In this document: positions 26,529 to 37,649 of the stretch, piece by piece
Layout of the letters: each line of letters opens with the position of its first letter
Numbering within the stretch: the stretch's first letter is position 1
From: an uncultured Lachnospiraceae bacterium
GTDB taxonomy: Bacteria; Bacillota; Clostridia; Lachnospirales; Lachnospiraceae
Length of the DNA stretch: 44,648 nt
Assembly: GCA_946544235.1 (NCBI GenBank)
Contig: CAMNMC010000079.1
Span: 1 to 44,648, forward strand
Reading direction: 5' to 3'
The notes under the pieces: model-generated
Database searches by the model: none
Seen by the model: the letters and a program-made list of their open reading frames with translations, nothing else
What the model was told of the DNA's origin: nothing
Program-made: the position numbers and the translations under genes

Positions 26529-27612
26529 TCCTGTAATCCTCCATATTCTTAATGAATCTGTCGAACAGATACGTACTGTCCTGAGGTCCCGGAGCACTTT
26601 CCGGATGATACTGAACAGAGAAGCATCTGTCCTCCGGAGCCATAAGCCCCTCAACCGTATCATCAAGCAGATTGATGTGCGAAACCTGAAGTCCCGTACC
26701 CTCTACGGAAGCCTTATCAACAGCGTAGCTGTGATTCTGGCTGGTGATCTCTATCTTACCGGTGGTAAGATCCTTTACAGGATGGTTACCGCCTCTGTGA
26801 CCGAATTTTAATTTATATGTTTTGGCACCATAGCTGAGAGCGATCAGCTGGTGACCGAGGCAGATTCCGAAGATTGGAAGCTTTCCGCGAAGTGCCTTAA
26901 GTGTCTCAATAACAGGAGTAACGTTCTCAGGATCTCCGGGACCGTTCGATATGAAAAGTCCGTCCGGATCAAGAGCAATGATCTCCTCAGCACTTGTATC
27001 GTAAGGAACAACCGTTATGTTACAGCTGTGCTTACTCATCATCTTCAAAATATTTGTCTTGATGCCGCAGTCGATAACAACAACCTTGAATCTCGGATTG
27101 GTCGTTCTTATGTACCACTTCTTCTTACAGCTGCATTTTGCAACCGCATCTGTCGGAACAGGAGTTGAACTGATCTTATACAGACCGCCTGAAACCGGCA
27201 TGGAAGCCTCTGTCAGGATGGCCCTGCAGCTTCCCTTATCTCTTATATGTCTCACGAGCTTTCTTGTATCCACTCCGTAAAGTCCCGGAATATCATTCTC
27301 CGCAAGGAGCTCCGGCAGTGTTCTTGTAAATCTGAAGTTTGACGGATTGTCATTGATATCTCTGACAATGAGAGCCGACGGACCTATCAGCCTGCTCTCG
27401 AAATCCTCGTCGGTTATACCGTAATTACCGATCAGCGGATATGACATTACAACCCCCTGATAGGTATATGACGGATCGGAAAGGATCTCCTGATAACCGA
27501 CCATAGAGGTGTTAAATACAAGCTCACACACGGCATCCCTATCCGCTCCGAAAGAGTAGCCATAGTATTCGCTTCCATCTTCAAGTATCAGCTTCTTGTT
27601 AAACTCGCTCAT
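26521..27612 (-). CDS. carA: Carbamoyl-phosphate synthase small (glutaminase) subunit
   Basis: The class I glutamine amidotransferase subunit, releasing ammonia from glutamine for CarB. Its 363 residues are the normal length. The N-terminal CarA domain (1-140) is followed by the triad domain with FGICLGHQL (nucleophile Cys251) and QYHPES (His336, Glu338). GAGGAA precedes the ATG. A possible promoter in the 106-bp gap to pyrG is TTGATT (27685-27690), 17 bp, TATATC (27662-27667), so carAB-glnA may have its own start besides read-through from pyrG. It overlaps carB by 8 bp, typical of translational coupling. Confidence 0.95.
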   Translation of the reverse strand: MSEFNKKLILEDGSEYYGYSFGADRDAVCELVFNTSMVGYQEILSDPSYTYQGVVMSYPLIGNYGITDEDFESRLIGPSALIVRDINDNPSNFRFTRTLPELLAENDIPGLYGVDTRKLVRHIRDKGSCRAILTEASMPVSGGLYKISSTPVPTDAVAKCSCKKKWYIRTTNPRFKVVVIDCGIKTNILKMMSKHSCNITVVPYDTSAEEIIALDPDGLFISNGPGDPENVTPVIETLKALRGKLPIFGICLGHQLIALSYGAKTYKLKFGHRGGNHPVKDLTTGKIEITSQNHSYAVDKASVEGTGLQVSHINLLDDTVEGLMAPEDRCFSVQYHPESAPGPQDSTYLFDRFIKNMEDYRNA

Positions 27613-27718
27613 GATTTTTTCCTCGTTATCTTATTTTCATCATTAATAATTACCAGATACAGATATACAGCAGTGAATGGATTTAATCAATAGTCAAATA
27701 ACATATCTGCATATTTTC

Positions 27719-29386
<1,668 letters not shown>

Positions 29387-29398
29387 CTATCAACATAA

Positions 29399-29448
29399 AC
29401 ACATATATCTCATAATGATCATTATATGATCACCTGAGATATATGTGT
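29399..29448 (-). other. Nested dyad between gltD and pyrG
   Basis: An outer perfect 14-bp stem ACACATATATCTCA/TGAGATATATGTGT (29399-29412, 29435-29448) encloses an inner 7-bp stem TGATCAT/ATGATCA (29416-29422, 29426-29432) with a 3-base loop. No clear U-run follows, so it is more likely an RNA processing or stability element, or an attenuator of pyrG, than a plain terminator. Confidence 0.6.
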
Positions 29449-29476
29449 ATTTATAATTCAACCAATATCAGATCAA

Positions 29477-30961
29477 TTACAGGTTTGTATAGCCCATAAG
29501 ATTCTTATCAATCTCTGCCGCTGCCTTACGTCCTTCAGCTATTGCCCAGACAACAAGCGACTGTCCTCGGTGCATATCACCTACAACATATACATTATCC
29601 TTTGAGCTCTTGTAGCTGCCCTCTATAGTCTTAACATTTGTTCTTGCATCAAGCTCTACTCCGAAGGCATCTGTTACGTATTTCTCACTTCCGAGGAAGC
29701 CCGCTGCTATAAGAACAAGCTGTGCAGGGATTATTTTCTCGCTTCCCTCTACAGGAACCATATTCATCCTGCCGGTCTTCTCATCCTTTTCAGGCTTCAG
29801 AGATACGATGCAGAGCTCCTTCAGATCACCCTTCTTATCCTTGATGAATTCCTTAACTGTTGTCTGATAGATACGTGGATCATGTCCGAATTTATAAATT
29901 GCTTCCTCCTGACCGTAGTCTGTTTTAAGGACTCTCGGCCACTCCGGCCATGGATTATTAGCTGCTCTCTCTACAGGCGGCTGAGGCATCATCTCAAGCT
30001 GTGTAACGCTCTTTGCACCAAGCCTGATACATGTTCCCACGCAGTCATTACCGGTATCGCCACCGCCGATTATAACAACATCCTTGTCCTTTGCCATCTC
30101 GTAAGGAAATTCCTTAAACTCGCTGTCCAGAAGCTTCCTGGTTACGCTGCCGAGGAAATCAACTGCAAAATATATTCCCTTAGCTTCTCTGCCCGGAGCC
30201 TTGATATCTCTCGGATTTGAAGCACCGCAGGCAAGAACGACTGCATCGTATTTTTCAGAAAGCTCTTCAGCTGAGATGTCCTTACCGATATCCTTGCCGG
30301 TAATGAAGATAACTCCGGCTTCTTCCATAAGCTTAACCCTTCTGTCAATAACCGACTTATCAAGCTTCATATTCGGAATACCGTAACGAAGAAGTCCTCC
30401 CACACGGTCATGTCTCTCATAAACAGTAACCTCATGTCCTCTTCTGTTAAGGAGCTGTGCTGCTGCAAGTCCCGAAGGACCGCTTCCTACGACCGCAACC
30501 TTCTTACCGGTTCTTATATCACTCTTTCTCTCCTTAACCAGTCCGTTCTCAAATGCAAATTCGATTATTGTCTTCTCATTTTCCTTGGTACATACAGGCT
30601 CTGAGTATTCTCCGCAGGTACATGCAGCTTCGCAGAGAGCCGGACAAACTCTTGAAGTAAATTCCGGGAAGGAATGTGTTATGGCAAGTCTTCTGTATGC
30701 ATCTGCCAGGTTTCCTCTGTAGACCAGATCGTTAACCTCAGGAACCAGATTGTTCAGAGGACAGCCTGATGCCATACCTGAGATCATTCTGCCGGCCTGA
30801 CAGAACGGAACTCCGCAGTCCATACATCTTGCTACCTGCTTCTTCTCTTCTTCAAGGCTGAGCATCCCATGAAACTCATTGAAATTCTTTATTCTTTCTT
30901 CTTCAGGAATCGTGGCAGAGTTCACTCTGTCATACTCCATGAATCCTCCTATCTTGCCCAT
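29477..30961 (-). CDS. gltD: Glutamate synthase small subunit
   Basis: The NAD(P)H-oxidising FAD/iron-sulfur subunit that feeds electrons to GltB. It is 494 residues from the ATG at 30961, chosen because GGAGG lies eight bases upstream. The N-terminal cysteine domain has ARCMDCGVPFC and CPALCEAACTCG, forming two [4Fe-4S] sites. A first dinucleotide fold is VAVVGSGPSGLAAAQLL, a second is VVIIGGGDTGNDC, and the C-terminal flavin motif is YVVGDMHRGQSLVVWAI. It lies 56 bp after gltB in the same direction. Together they form the GOGAT enzyme. Confidence 0.95.
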   Translation of the reverse strand: MGKIGGFMEYDRVNSATIPEEERIKNFNEFHGMLSLEEEKKQVARCMDCGVPFCQAGRMISGMASGCPLNNLVPEVNDLVYRGNLADAYRRLAITHSFPEFTSRVCPALCEAACTCGEYSEPVCTKENEKTIIEFAFENGLVKERKSDIRTGKKVAVVGSGPSGLAAAQLLNRRGHEVTVYERHDRVGGLLRYGIPNMKLDKSVIDRRVKLMEEAGVIFITGKDIGKDISAEELSEKYDAVVLACGASNPRDIKAPGREAKGIYFAVDFLGSVTRKLLDSEFKEFPYEMAKDKDVVIIGGGDTGNDCVGTCIRLGAKSVTQLEMMPQPPVERAANNPWPEWPRVLKTDYGQEEAIYKFGHDPRIYQTTVKEFIKDKKGDLKELCIVSLKPEKDEKTGRMNMVPVEGSEKIIPAQLVLIAAGFLGSEKYVTDAFGVELDARTNVKTIEGSYKSSKDNVYVVGDMHRGQSLVVWAIAEGRKAAAEIDKNLMGYTNL

Positions 30962-31017
30962 CTTTCTATCCTCCAAATCTATGTCGAATGAACTGCTTCT
31001 TCAAAATACACCGTTCA

Positions 31018-34000
31018 TTACTGATTAAACACTTCAAACGCTTTGATCTTAGCTTCCTCATCATCAAGTCCCTGCTCTTTGTAGAGATTTGTAAGTCGGA
31101 GCATTTCCTTATAGTCAGCAGGTATGATCTTCTTGAAATGTGCAACTGCTTCATCAAAGTTATCAAGTATCCTGCGTCCCTTTGCCGAACCTGTGTATGC
31201 TACATGCTTCTCTAGTATTGCCTTAACCTCTGCGATCTCGTTCTTATCAGTAAGCTTCTCCATAAGAACAAAGGTTTTGTTCAGGTTCTTGTAAAGCGAA
31301 CTGTCCTCATCGAAGACATATGCGATACCGCCACTCATACCAGCCGCAAAGTTCTTGCCTGTAGGTCCGATGATAACTGCACGACCACCTGTCATGTATT
31401 CGCATCCGTGCTCACCAACACCCTCTACAACAGCTGTTGCGCCTGAATTTCTGATGCAGAATCTCTCGCCTGCCATACCTGAGATATAAGCCTCACCGCT
31501 TGTTGCGCCGTAGAGAGCAACGTTACCGACGATTATATTTTCCTCCGGAACGTATTTTGCATCTGCAGGTGCTTTAAGGATAAGCTTTCCTCCTGAAAGA
31601 CCCTTGCCGAAATAATCATTGCTGTCGCCGATAAGATTGATCGTAAGACCTGCCGGGATAAATGCACCGAAGCTCTGTCCGCCTGCACCCTTTGCATCTA
31701 TTACTATGGTATCCTCAGGAAGTCCCTCTGCATATCTTCTTGTGATCTCTGCTCCGAGAAGTGTTCCGAAGGTTCTGTCAATATTTGTTACATCAAGAGC
31801 GATCCTGCAGCTTTCCTTACCTTCAAGAGCAGCCTTAACCTTCTTATTCTTCAGAAGCTGCTTCTCATCCTTGGTCTCTTCAAGCTTAAAGTCATAAGCC
31901 TTCTCAGGATTAAATACCTGCTCCTCTCTCTCAACGCCTGACATATCAAGAAGTATGCTTCTGAGATCAAGTTCCTGCTCGGAACTGCTCATCTTGTCCT
32001 TAAGCTTAATAAGATCGGTTCTTCCTACAAGCTCATCGATACTTCTTACGCCGAGGCGTGCCATATATTCACGGAGCTCTCTTGCTATAAAGAGCATGAA
32101 GTTTTCAACGTACTCAGGCTTTCCTGCGAACTTCGCACGAAGCTTTGGATTCTGTGTTGCAACACCCATCGGGCAGGTATCCTGATTACATACTCTCATC
32201 ATTACGCAGCCCATTGTTACAAGTGGTGCAGTTGCAAAACCGAATTCCTCAGCACCAAGTATTGCTGCTATAGCAACATCACGTCCGCTCATCAGCTTAC
32301 CGTCTGTCTCGATCCTTACTCTGTTTCTCAGACCGTTGGAAATAAGTGTCTGATGAGTTTCTGCAAGACCAAGCTCCCATGGAAGGCCTGCGTTATGGAT
32401 CGAGCTGAGCGGTGCGGCACCTGTACCTCCATCATATCCGGAAACAAGGATAACCTGTGCACCCGCCTTGGCAACACCAGCTGCAACGGTACCTACTCCT
32501 GCTTCTGAAACAAGCTTAACGGATATGCGTGCATTCTTATTTGCGTTCTTAAGGTCGTAGATCAGCTGAGCAAGATCCTCGATCGAATAGATGTCATGAT
32601 GAGGTGGTGGAGATATAAGGCTTACACCGGGAGTTGAATGTCTTGTCTTGGCAACCCAAGGATAAACCTTTCTTCCCGGAAGATGTCCGCCCTCACCAGG
32701 CTTGGCGCCCTGAGCCATCTTGATCTGTATTTCTCTTGCACTTACAAGATATTTACTTGTAACACCGAAACGTCCGCTGGCAACCTGCTTGATTGCTGAG
32801 CTTCTGTCATTTGCGGTTCCTGCTGAAGCAAGCCTCTCATCGCTCTCACCACCCTCACCACTGTTTGATTTACCGTGGAGGTGATTCATTGCGATTGCAA
32901 GAGTTTCATGTGCTTCCTCTGATATTGAACCGTAAGACATGGCACCGGTCTTGAATCTCTGAACTATAGAAGCCTCACTCTCAACCTCATCGATTGAGAT
33001 TCCCTCTGCCGGATAATTGAACTCCATAAGACTTCTGATATAACCGGTTTTCTCGCTGTCAACCATCTTGGTGTACTGCTTAAACTTGTCGTAATTACCT
33101 TCTCTGGTTGAAGTCTGAAGCATATGTATGGTTTCAGGGCTGTATCTGTGATGCTCGCCCTGGCTGCGTGCCTTGTGTCTTCCCACTGATGTAAGTTCAA
33201 GATCACTTTCAAGTCCTAGCGGATCGAAGGCCTTGCTGTGTCTCTTGTCTGCTGCCTTCTCGATATCATCAAGTGTGATACCGCCGATACGACTTACTGT
33301 TCCTGTGAAATACTCATTTATAACATCCTGAGATATTCCTATTGCCTCAAATATTTTGCTTCCCTGATATGATCTGATGGTGGAGATGCCCATCTTGGAA
33401 GCTATCTTAACGATACCGTTTATAACTGCGTTATCATAATCCTCAACTGCTGCATAGTAATCCTTGTCAAGGAGACCTTCATCAACGAGCTCTTTTATTG
33501 TTGCATGTGCGAGGTAAGGGTTGATTGCTGATGCACCATAGCCCATAAGAGTTGCAAAATGATGAACCTCACGAGGCTCACCTGACTCTACGATCAGAGA
33601 CATTGCTGTTGCTCTCTTACTCTTAACGAGATGTCTTGAAACCGCTGCAACTGCAAGGAGTGAAGGGATAGCAACATGGTTTTCATCAACTCCCCTGTCG
33701 GAAAGAATGATTATATTTGCTCCTTCTTTATATGCCTTATCAATCTCAACAAAGAGATGATCGATAACTCTCTTCATCGGAGTTTTCTTATAATAAAGTG
33801 TTGAAACCTTGGCAACCTTGAAGCCTTCTTTATTCATATGCTCAATCTTCAGAAGGTCGAGGTCTGTAAGGATAGGATTTTCAATCTTAAGCACTCTCGC
33901 ATTTTCCGGCTTCTCTGAAAGAAGGTTACCATTCTTGCCGAGATAGATCGTCTTGGAAGTAACTATCTTCTCTCTTTCAGCATCGATAGGAGGATTGGTT

Positions 34001-35568
34001 ACCTGTGCAAAAAGCTGTTTGAAGAAATAGAACAGTGGCTGATCCTGCTCGGAAAGTGCTGCTATAGGTGTATCAACACCCATTGCTCCGATCTGCTCCG
34101 TTCCTGAAAGAGCCATGCTTCTGATACCGTCATGGAAGTTTTCATATGTGTAACCAAAGGCTTTCTGAAGCTTCTTTCTCTCTTCTCCGCTGATATCAGG
34201 AACCTTGAAGTTTGGAATCTTGATAGATCCGAGAGTTACAAGGCTCATATCAAGCCACTCACCATAAGCTTCCTTCTTAGCATACTGCTCCTTGATCTCC
34301 TGATCGTCGTAAACCTTATTTTCAGTGGTATCTATAAGAAGCATCTTGCCCGGATGAAGTCTCTCTTTCTTTATAATATGTGCCTCATCAAGCGGAAGCA
34401 CACCAACCTCAGAAGAAAGAATGAGGCGGTTATCATCCATGATGTAATATCTTGAAGGTCTGAGACCATTTCTGTCGAGGATGGCCCCCATCACATCACC
34501 ATCGGAGAAAAGGATTGATGCAGGTCCGTCCCATGGCTCCATCATGGTTGCATAATATTCATAGAAATCTCTCTCTTCCTGTGAAAGAGTCTCGTTATGA
34601 GCCCAAGGCTCCGGAACAGCAATCATTGCTGCAAGAGGAAGAGGCATACCGCTCATCATGCAGAATTCAAGCGTATTATCAAGCATAGCTGAATCGGAAC
34701 CGCTTGATGAAATAACAGGAAATACTCTGGTCATGTCTTCATTTGAAAATACATCCGTATGAAGTGTTTCCTCTCGGGCAAGCATCTTGTCGGCATTACC
34801 CTTAATTGTATTTATCTCACCATTATGAACCATAAGCCTGTTCGGATGAGCTCTGTTCCAGCTCGGATTGGTATTTGTTGAAAATCTTGAATGAACCATG
34901 GCTATGGCTGATTCATAATCCTTATCCGTAAGGTCTTTGAAGAAGGTTCTGAGCTGTCCCACAAGGAACATACCTTTATATACTATTGTTCTGCATGAAA
35001 GTGAAGGTACATAAGTGTTTACGCTGCTCTGCTCAAACTCACGTCTGATAAGATAAAGCTTTCTTTCAAAATCAAGATCAGTCTTGCAGCCGGCTGGTCT
35101 CTCGATGAAAACCTGGCTGATAACAGGCATACACTCTCTTGCTTTTGTTCCGAGTACATTCGGAACTGTTTCAACCGCTCTCCATCCGAGGATCTTAAGT
35201 CCTTCCTTACGAACTATAACCTCGAACATGGTCTTCTCCTGCCTCTTGTCAAGCTCGTTCTGAGGAAGGAAGAACATTCCGACACCGTAGCCTCTTCTTT
35301 CAGGAAGTGTCACACCCTGCTCAGCCATCTTCTTAACAAAGAAGCTGTGAGGTATCTGTGTAAGTATTCCGACACCGTCACCGGTCTTACCCTCAGCGTC
35401 CTTACCGGCTCTGTGCTCAAGTCTCTCAACTATGCTGAGTGCATCCGCAACCAGCTTATGACTCACCTTGCCGTCAATCTGGACTATAGCTCCGATACCA
35501 CAGTTATCATGCTCAAAAGACGGGTCATATAAGCCCTTTTCCTGCAGTTCTTTAACAACCTCTTTCAT
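31018..35568 (-). CDS. gltB: Glutamate synthase large subunit
   Basis: Transfers the glutamine amide to 2-oxoglutarate, giving two glutamates. It is 1516 residues from the ATG at 35568, which has AGGAGG at 35575-35580; an upstream in-frame start lacks a site. A 22-residue propeptide precedes the N-terminal nucleophile Cys23 (HDNCGIGA). Order: class II amidotransferase (23-430), central domain, FMN-binding barrel (about 830-1200) with the [3Fe-4S] motif CNQDTCPMG near 1122-1130, and a C-terminal beta-helix (about 1260-1500). Its leader carries a strong promoter and a terminator-like hairpin also found before purF, so expression is probably set by antitermination. Confidence 0.96.
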   Translation of the reverse strand: MKEVVKELQEKGLYDPSFEHDNCGIGAIVQIDGKVSHKLVADALSIVERLEHRAGKDAEGKTGDGVGILTQIPHSFFVKKMAEQGVTLPERRGYGVGMFFLPQNELDKRQEKTMFEVIVRKEGLKILGWRAVETVPNVLGTKARECMPVISQVFIERPAGCKTDLDFERKLYLIRREFEQSSVNTYVPSLSCRTIVYKGMFLVGQLRTFFKDLTDKDYESAIAMVHSRFSTNTNPSWNRAHPNRLMVHNGEINTIKGNADKMLAREETLHTDVFSNEDMTRVFPVISSSGSDSAMLDNTLEFCMMSGMPLPLAAMIAVPEPWAHNETLSQEERDFYEYYATMMEPWDGPASILFSDGDVMGAILDRNGLRPSRYYIMDDNRLILSSEVGVLPLDEAHIIKKERLHPGKMLLIDTTENKVYDDQEIKEQYAKKEAYGEWLDMSLVTLGSIKIPNFKVPDISGEERKKLQKAFGYTYENFHDGIRSMALSGTEQIGAMGVDTPIAALSEQDQPLFYFFKQLFAQVTNPPIDAEREKIVTSKTIYLGKNGNLLSEKPENARVLKIENPILTDLDLLKIEHMNKEGFKVAKVSTLYYKKTPMKRVIDHLFVEIDKAYKEGANIIILSDRGVDENHVAIPSLLAVAAVSRHLVKSKRATAMSLIVESGEPREVHHFATLMGYGASAINPYLAHATIKELVDEGLLDKDYYAAVEDYDNAVINGIVKIASKMGISTIRSYQGSKIFEAIGISQDVINEYFTGTVSRIGGITLDDIEKAADKRHSKAFDPLGLESDLELTSVGRHKARSQGEHHRYSPETIHMLQTSTREGNYDKFKQYTKMVDSEKTGYIRSLMEFNYPAEGISIDEVESEASIVQRFKTGAMSYGSISEEAHETLAIAMNHLHGKSNSGEGGESDERLASAGTANDRSSAIKQVASGRFGVTSKYLVSAREIQIKMAQGAKPGEGGHLPGRKVYPWVAKTRHSTPGVSLISPPPHHDIYSIEDLAQLIYDLKNANKNARISVKLVSEAGVGTVAAGVAKAGAQVILVSGYDGGTGAAPLSSIHNAGLPWELGLAETHQTLISNGLRNRVRIETDGKLMSGRDVAIAAILGAEEFGFATAPLVTMGCVMMRVCNQDTCPMGVATQNPKLRAKFAGKPEYVENFMLFIARELREYMARLGVRSIDELVGRTDLIKLKDKMSSSEQELDLRSILLDMSGVEREEQVFNPEKAYDFKLEETKDEKQLLKNKKVKAALEGKESCRIALDVTNIDRTFGTLLGAEITRRYAEGLPEDTIVIDAKGAGGQSFGAFIPAGLTINLIGDSNDYFGKGLSGGKLILKAPADAKYVPEENIIVGNVALYGATSGEAYISGMAGERFCIRNSGATAVVEGVGEHGCEYMTGGRAVIIGPTGKNFAAGMSGGIAYVFDEDSSLYKNLNKTFVLMEKLTDKNEIAEVKAILEKHVAYTGSAKGRRILDNFDEAVAHFKKIIPADYKEMLRLTNLYKEQGLDDEEAKIKAFEVFNQ

Positions 35569-35591
35569 GTCTTTCCTCCTTGTAATAACAG

Positions 35592-35632
35592 AAAAGGGCA
35601 CTTCGAGTATAAACTCGAAGCGCCCTTGCTTC
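35592..35632 (-). promoter_or_regulatory. gltB leader attenuator with ANTAR-type hexaloop
   Basis: In the transcript a 14-bp stem (35594-35607 with 35614-35627, one G-U) with loop UUUAUA is followed by a short U-run, giving an intrinsic terminator before the start codon. Its 5' arm can instead form GAAGC-AAGGGC-GCUUC (35617-35632), whose six-base loop has A1 and G4. The two folds exclude each other. A second upstream hexaloop hairpin, usual for ANTAR targets, was not found. A near copy precedes purF. Confidence 0.65.
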
Positions 35633-35679
35633 TTAAAATATCTTCAATATGTATGTTGATTACTTTTTTAACTATTTGT

Positions 35680-35707
35680 AGTATACAACTTTATTTTTAA
35701 AAGTCAA
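35680..35707 (-). promoter_or_regulatory. gltB promoter
   Basis: Minus strand: -35 TTGACT (35702-35707), 16-bp spacer, -10 TATACT (35680-35685). The leader is about 105 nt and includes the attenuator. The remaining divergent space up to 35958 is AT-rich; I found no convincing promoter for the sigma-factor gene there. Confidence 0.7.
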
Positions 35708-35958
35708 GTGTATTTTCAATTAATTTTATTAATCACTTAATTTTCTTCTCTCCCAAATCTTCAGAGTAATACCTGCTCTGTTTCAATATATGCTTTACAT
35801 GATGCTGTGCAAGACTATCCGTATAGTCCATTCTTAACCATTCTGCACCTGCTTATTGTAAATACTTCTCTCAAAATGTTAGAATTAAACAATAAAAAAA
35901 CGATATTTCCGTTAAAAATGCGTCTTAATAGATATAGAGATAATAAAGGACAAATACT

Positions 35959-36525
35959 ATGGTAAACGAAATAGACGAAAAAATAATATCGCTTTATGAG
36001 GAAAGAAATGAAAAGGCTATAGAAATGACGGATATTCATTATGGCCGATTCTCAAGGACGCTATCATATAATATCCTCAATTCCCTTGAAGATGCGGAGG
36101 AATGTGTGAACGATTCATATATGAGGCTTTGGGAAACCATCCCCCCGACAGTGCCGCAAAGCCTCAAGGCATATCTGGGAAGGATAGTCCGTAATATATC
36201 GCTTTCATTATTCAGGAAAAAGAAGGCTGATAAAAGAAATGATGACACAAATTATCTCCTCTCCGAGCTGGAGGACTGTATTCCTTCAAATAATGATGTG
36301 GAACAGGCTGTCGACCATCTTCAGCTTGTTGAGCTGCTTGAAGGATGGCTGACAAACGAAAAAAGACAAAACAGACAGCTTTTTATATTACGATACTGGT
36401 ATGGTATTCCTACTGGAGAACTGGCCAAACGTTTCAATCTGTCTGAAAAAAAGACCACAGATCTTCTTTACAGAATGAGACAGCGTCTGAAAAAATTCCT
36501 TGAGAAAGAAGGTGTGTCCGTATGA
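35959..36525 (+). CDS. ECF-type RNA polymerase sigma factor
   Basis: A 188-residue sigma-70 family protein. Region 2 spans about 20-95 (DAEECVNDSYMRLWETIPP, then LKAYLGRIVRNISLSLFRKKKADKR, a core and -10 binding pattern). Region 4 spans about 125-183 with a helix-turn-helix (QLFILRYWYGIPTGELAKRFNLSEKKTTDLLYRMRQRLKKFL). AAAGGA lies before the ATG. It overlaps the next gene by 4 bp (ATGA), and a membrane protein next to an ECF sigma is often its anti-sigma factor. The regulon probably includes the cluster itself; target promoters were not identified. Confidence 0.87.
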   Translation: MVNEIDEKIISLYEERNEKAIEMTDIHYGRFSRTLSYNILNSLEDAEECVNDSYMRLWETIPPTVPQSLKAYLGRIVRNISLSLFRKKKADKRNDDTNYLLSELEDCIPSNNDVEQAVDHLQLVELLEGWLTNEKRQNRQLFILRYWYGIPTGELAKRFNLSEKKTTDLLYRMRQRLKKFLEKEGVSV

Positions 36526-37562
36526 TCGACAAAAATCGCAATACTGACAATAGTCTGATGAAAAGTAAAGATCACGATGCTGACAGTCATATGATGCAAG
36601 GTACAGAATCAAAGGCCGTCTGTAGGCTGATGGATGCGATAACTGATATCAGTGACGAGATTATATTGGATGCCGATACTAAGGTACAGTCAAATAACAG
36701 CAGCCGGATTGAAAAAAATACTGCCAAAAAATATAGCCGGATAAAAAGCAGGATAACTGTCGGTATTTCATTTGCCGCAGCCCTTATTATTATTCTACTG
36801 ACCGTCAAAATGCTTCCAGAACAGAAAAAAAGAAGTCATACTTCTCCCGACTCTTCTTCAACCGGAAGTATAACAGTATCACAAAGAACTGAAAATATTA
36901 CAGAGGCCGGTCCGACAGAGGTAATTCCAACAGAAGCAATTCCGACAGAAGCAATTCCGACAGAAGCAGGTCCGACAGAGGTAATTCCAACAGAAACAAG
37001 ACCGACAGAAGCAATTCCAACGGAAGCAGGCACAACAGAATCTCCTGCCGTTGATGATGCCCTTCACGTAAATATCAATTCCAAAGTTGTAAGCTACGAC
37101 ACATTATCGGAGATGGAAGCTGACGCTGACCTTATCCTTCGAGCTGAACGTCTTGATCGCGAAGAACCTGTGCTCAAATACTCTGATAACAATCTATATT
37201 CATTTTGGACATTTTCTCAGGTAAGGATCAGCAGAATCTATAAAGACGACACTGAAGAACTGAGGGAAGGACAAACGATCACAATACTGGAAAATGAAGT
37301 ATTCGATCCAAAAACAAACACCGTATTTCATGTTAGTGGATACCGGATGATGGTTGTCGGAAATGAATATCTGCTGTTCCTGCAAAAAGGCAGCAGCGAA
37401 AACGGCGAAACGTATTTTGTATCCTGTGGAGTCAATTTTGGAACAGTTTCATTATCCGAAGACGGCCGCGATATAAGTCCTAAATATCAAAACGGATCAG
37501 ACATGACCGATACAAAAATATTTAAAGAAATATGGGAAGAGGCAAAGAAGAAGTATCAGTAA
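36522..37562 (+). CDS. Single-pass membrane protein, possible anti-sigma factor
   Basis: A 346-residue protein: cytoplasmic N-terminus (1-77), one transmembrane helix (about 78-97), a Ser/Thr-rich stalk with five-residue Pro-Thr-Glu repeats (131-173), and an external domain (about 180-346). The external part (DADLILRAERL, then SFWTFSQVRISRIYK, GQTITILENE, GNEYLLFLQKG) has the pattern of a small beta domain seen in secreted Firmicute proteins of unknown function. There is no zinc anti-sigma motif. The 4-bp overlap with the sigma gene and the topology suggest an anti-sigma role, which is inference. The serpin gene follows about 90 bp later. Confidence 0.75.
   Translation: MIDKNRNTDNSLMKSKDHDADSHMMQGTESKAVCRLMDAITDISDEIILDADTKVQSNNSSRIEKNTAKKYSRIKSRITVGISFAAALIIILLTVKMLPEQKKRSHTSPDSSSTGSITVSQRTENITEAGPTEVIPTEAIPTEAIPTEAGPTEVIPTETRPTEAIPTEAGTTESPAVDDALHVNINSKVVSYDTLSEMEADADLILRAERLDREEPVLKYSDNNLYSFWTFSQVRISRIYKDDTEELREGQTITILENEVFDPKTNTVFHVSGYRMMVVGNEYLLFLQKGSSENGETYFVSCGVNFGTVSLSEDGRDISPKYQNGSDMTDTKIFKEIWEEAKKKYQ
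36909..37040 (+). repeat. 15-bp coding repeat (Pro-Thr-Glu stalk)
   Basis: About eight near-identical 15-bp units such as ATTCCGACAGAAGCA encode repeated IPTEA/GPTEV. The in-frame 15-bp period permits length change by slippage without breaking the gene. The product is an extended stalk outside the membrane. Confidence 0.85.
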
Positions 37563-37649
37563 TCATTCGCAGACAGCCGGAGAAAAATAACAATGATCTT
37601 TCGCTGACAGCAGAAAAAAACAATATTCATTCGCAGAGGAGGTTTGGTT

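Noticed and set aside
26529..26666. A 46-residue N-terminal extension of CarB
   Set aside because: It lies wholly in carA and is not CarB-like; the standard N-terminus begins at 26528 with GGAGG upstream.
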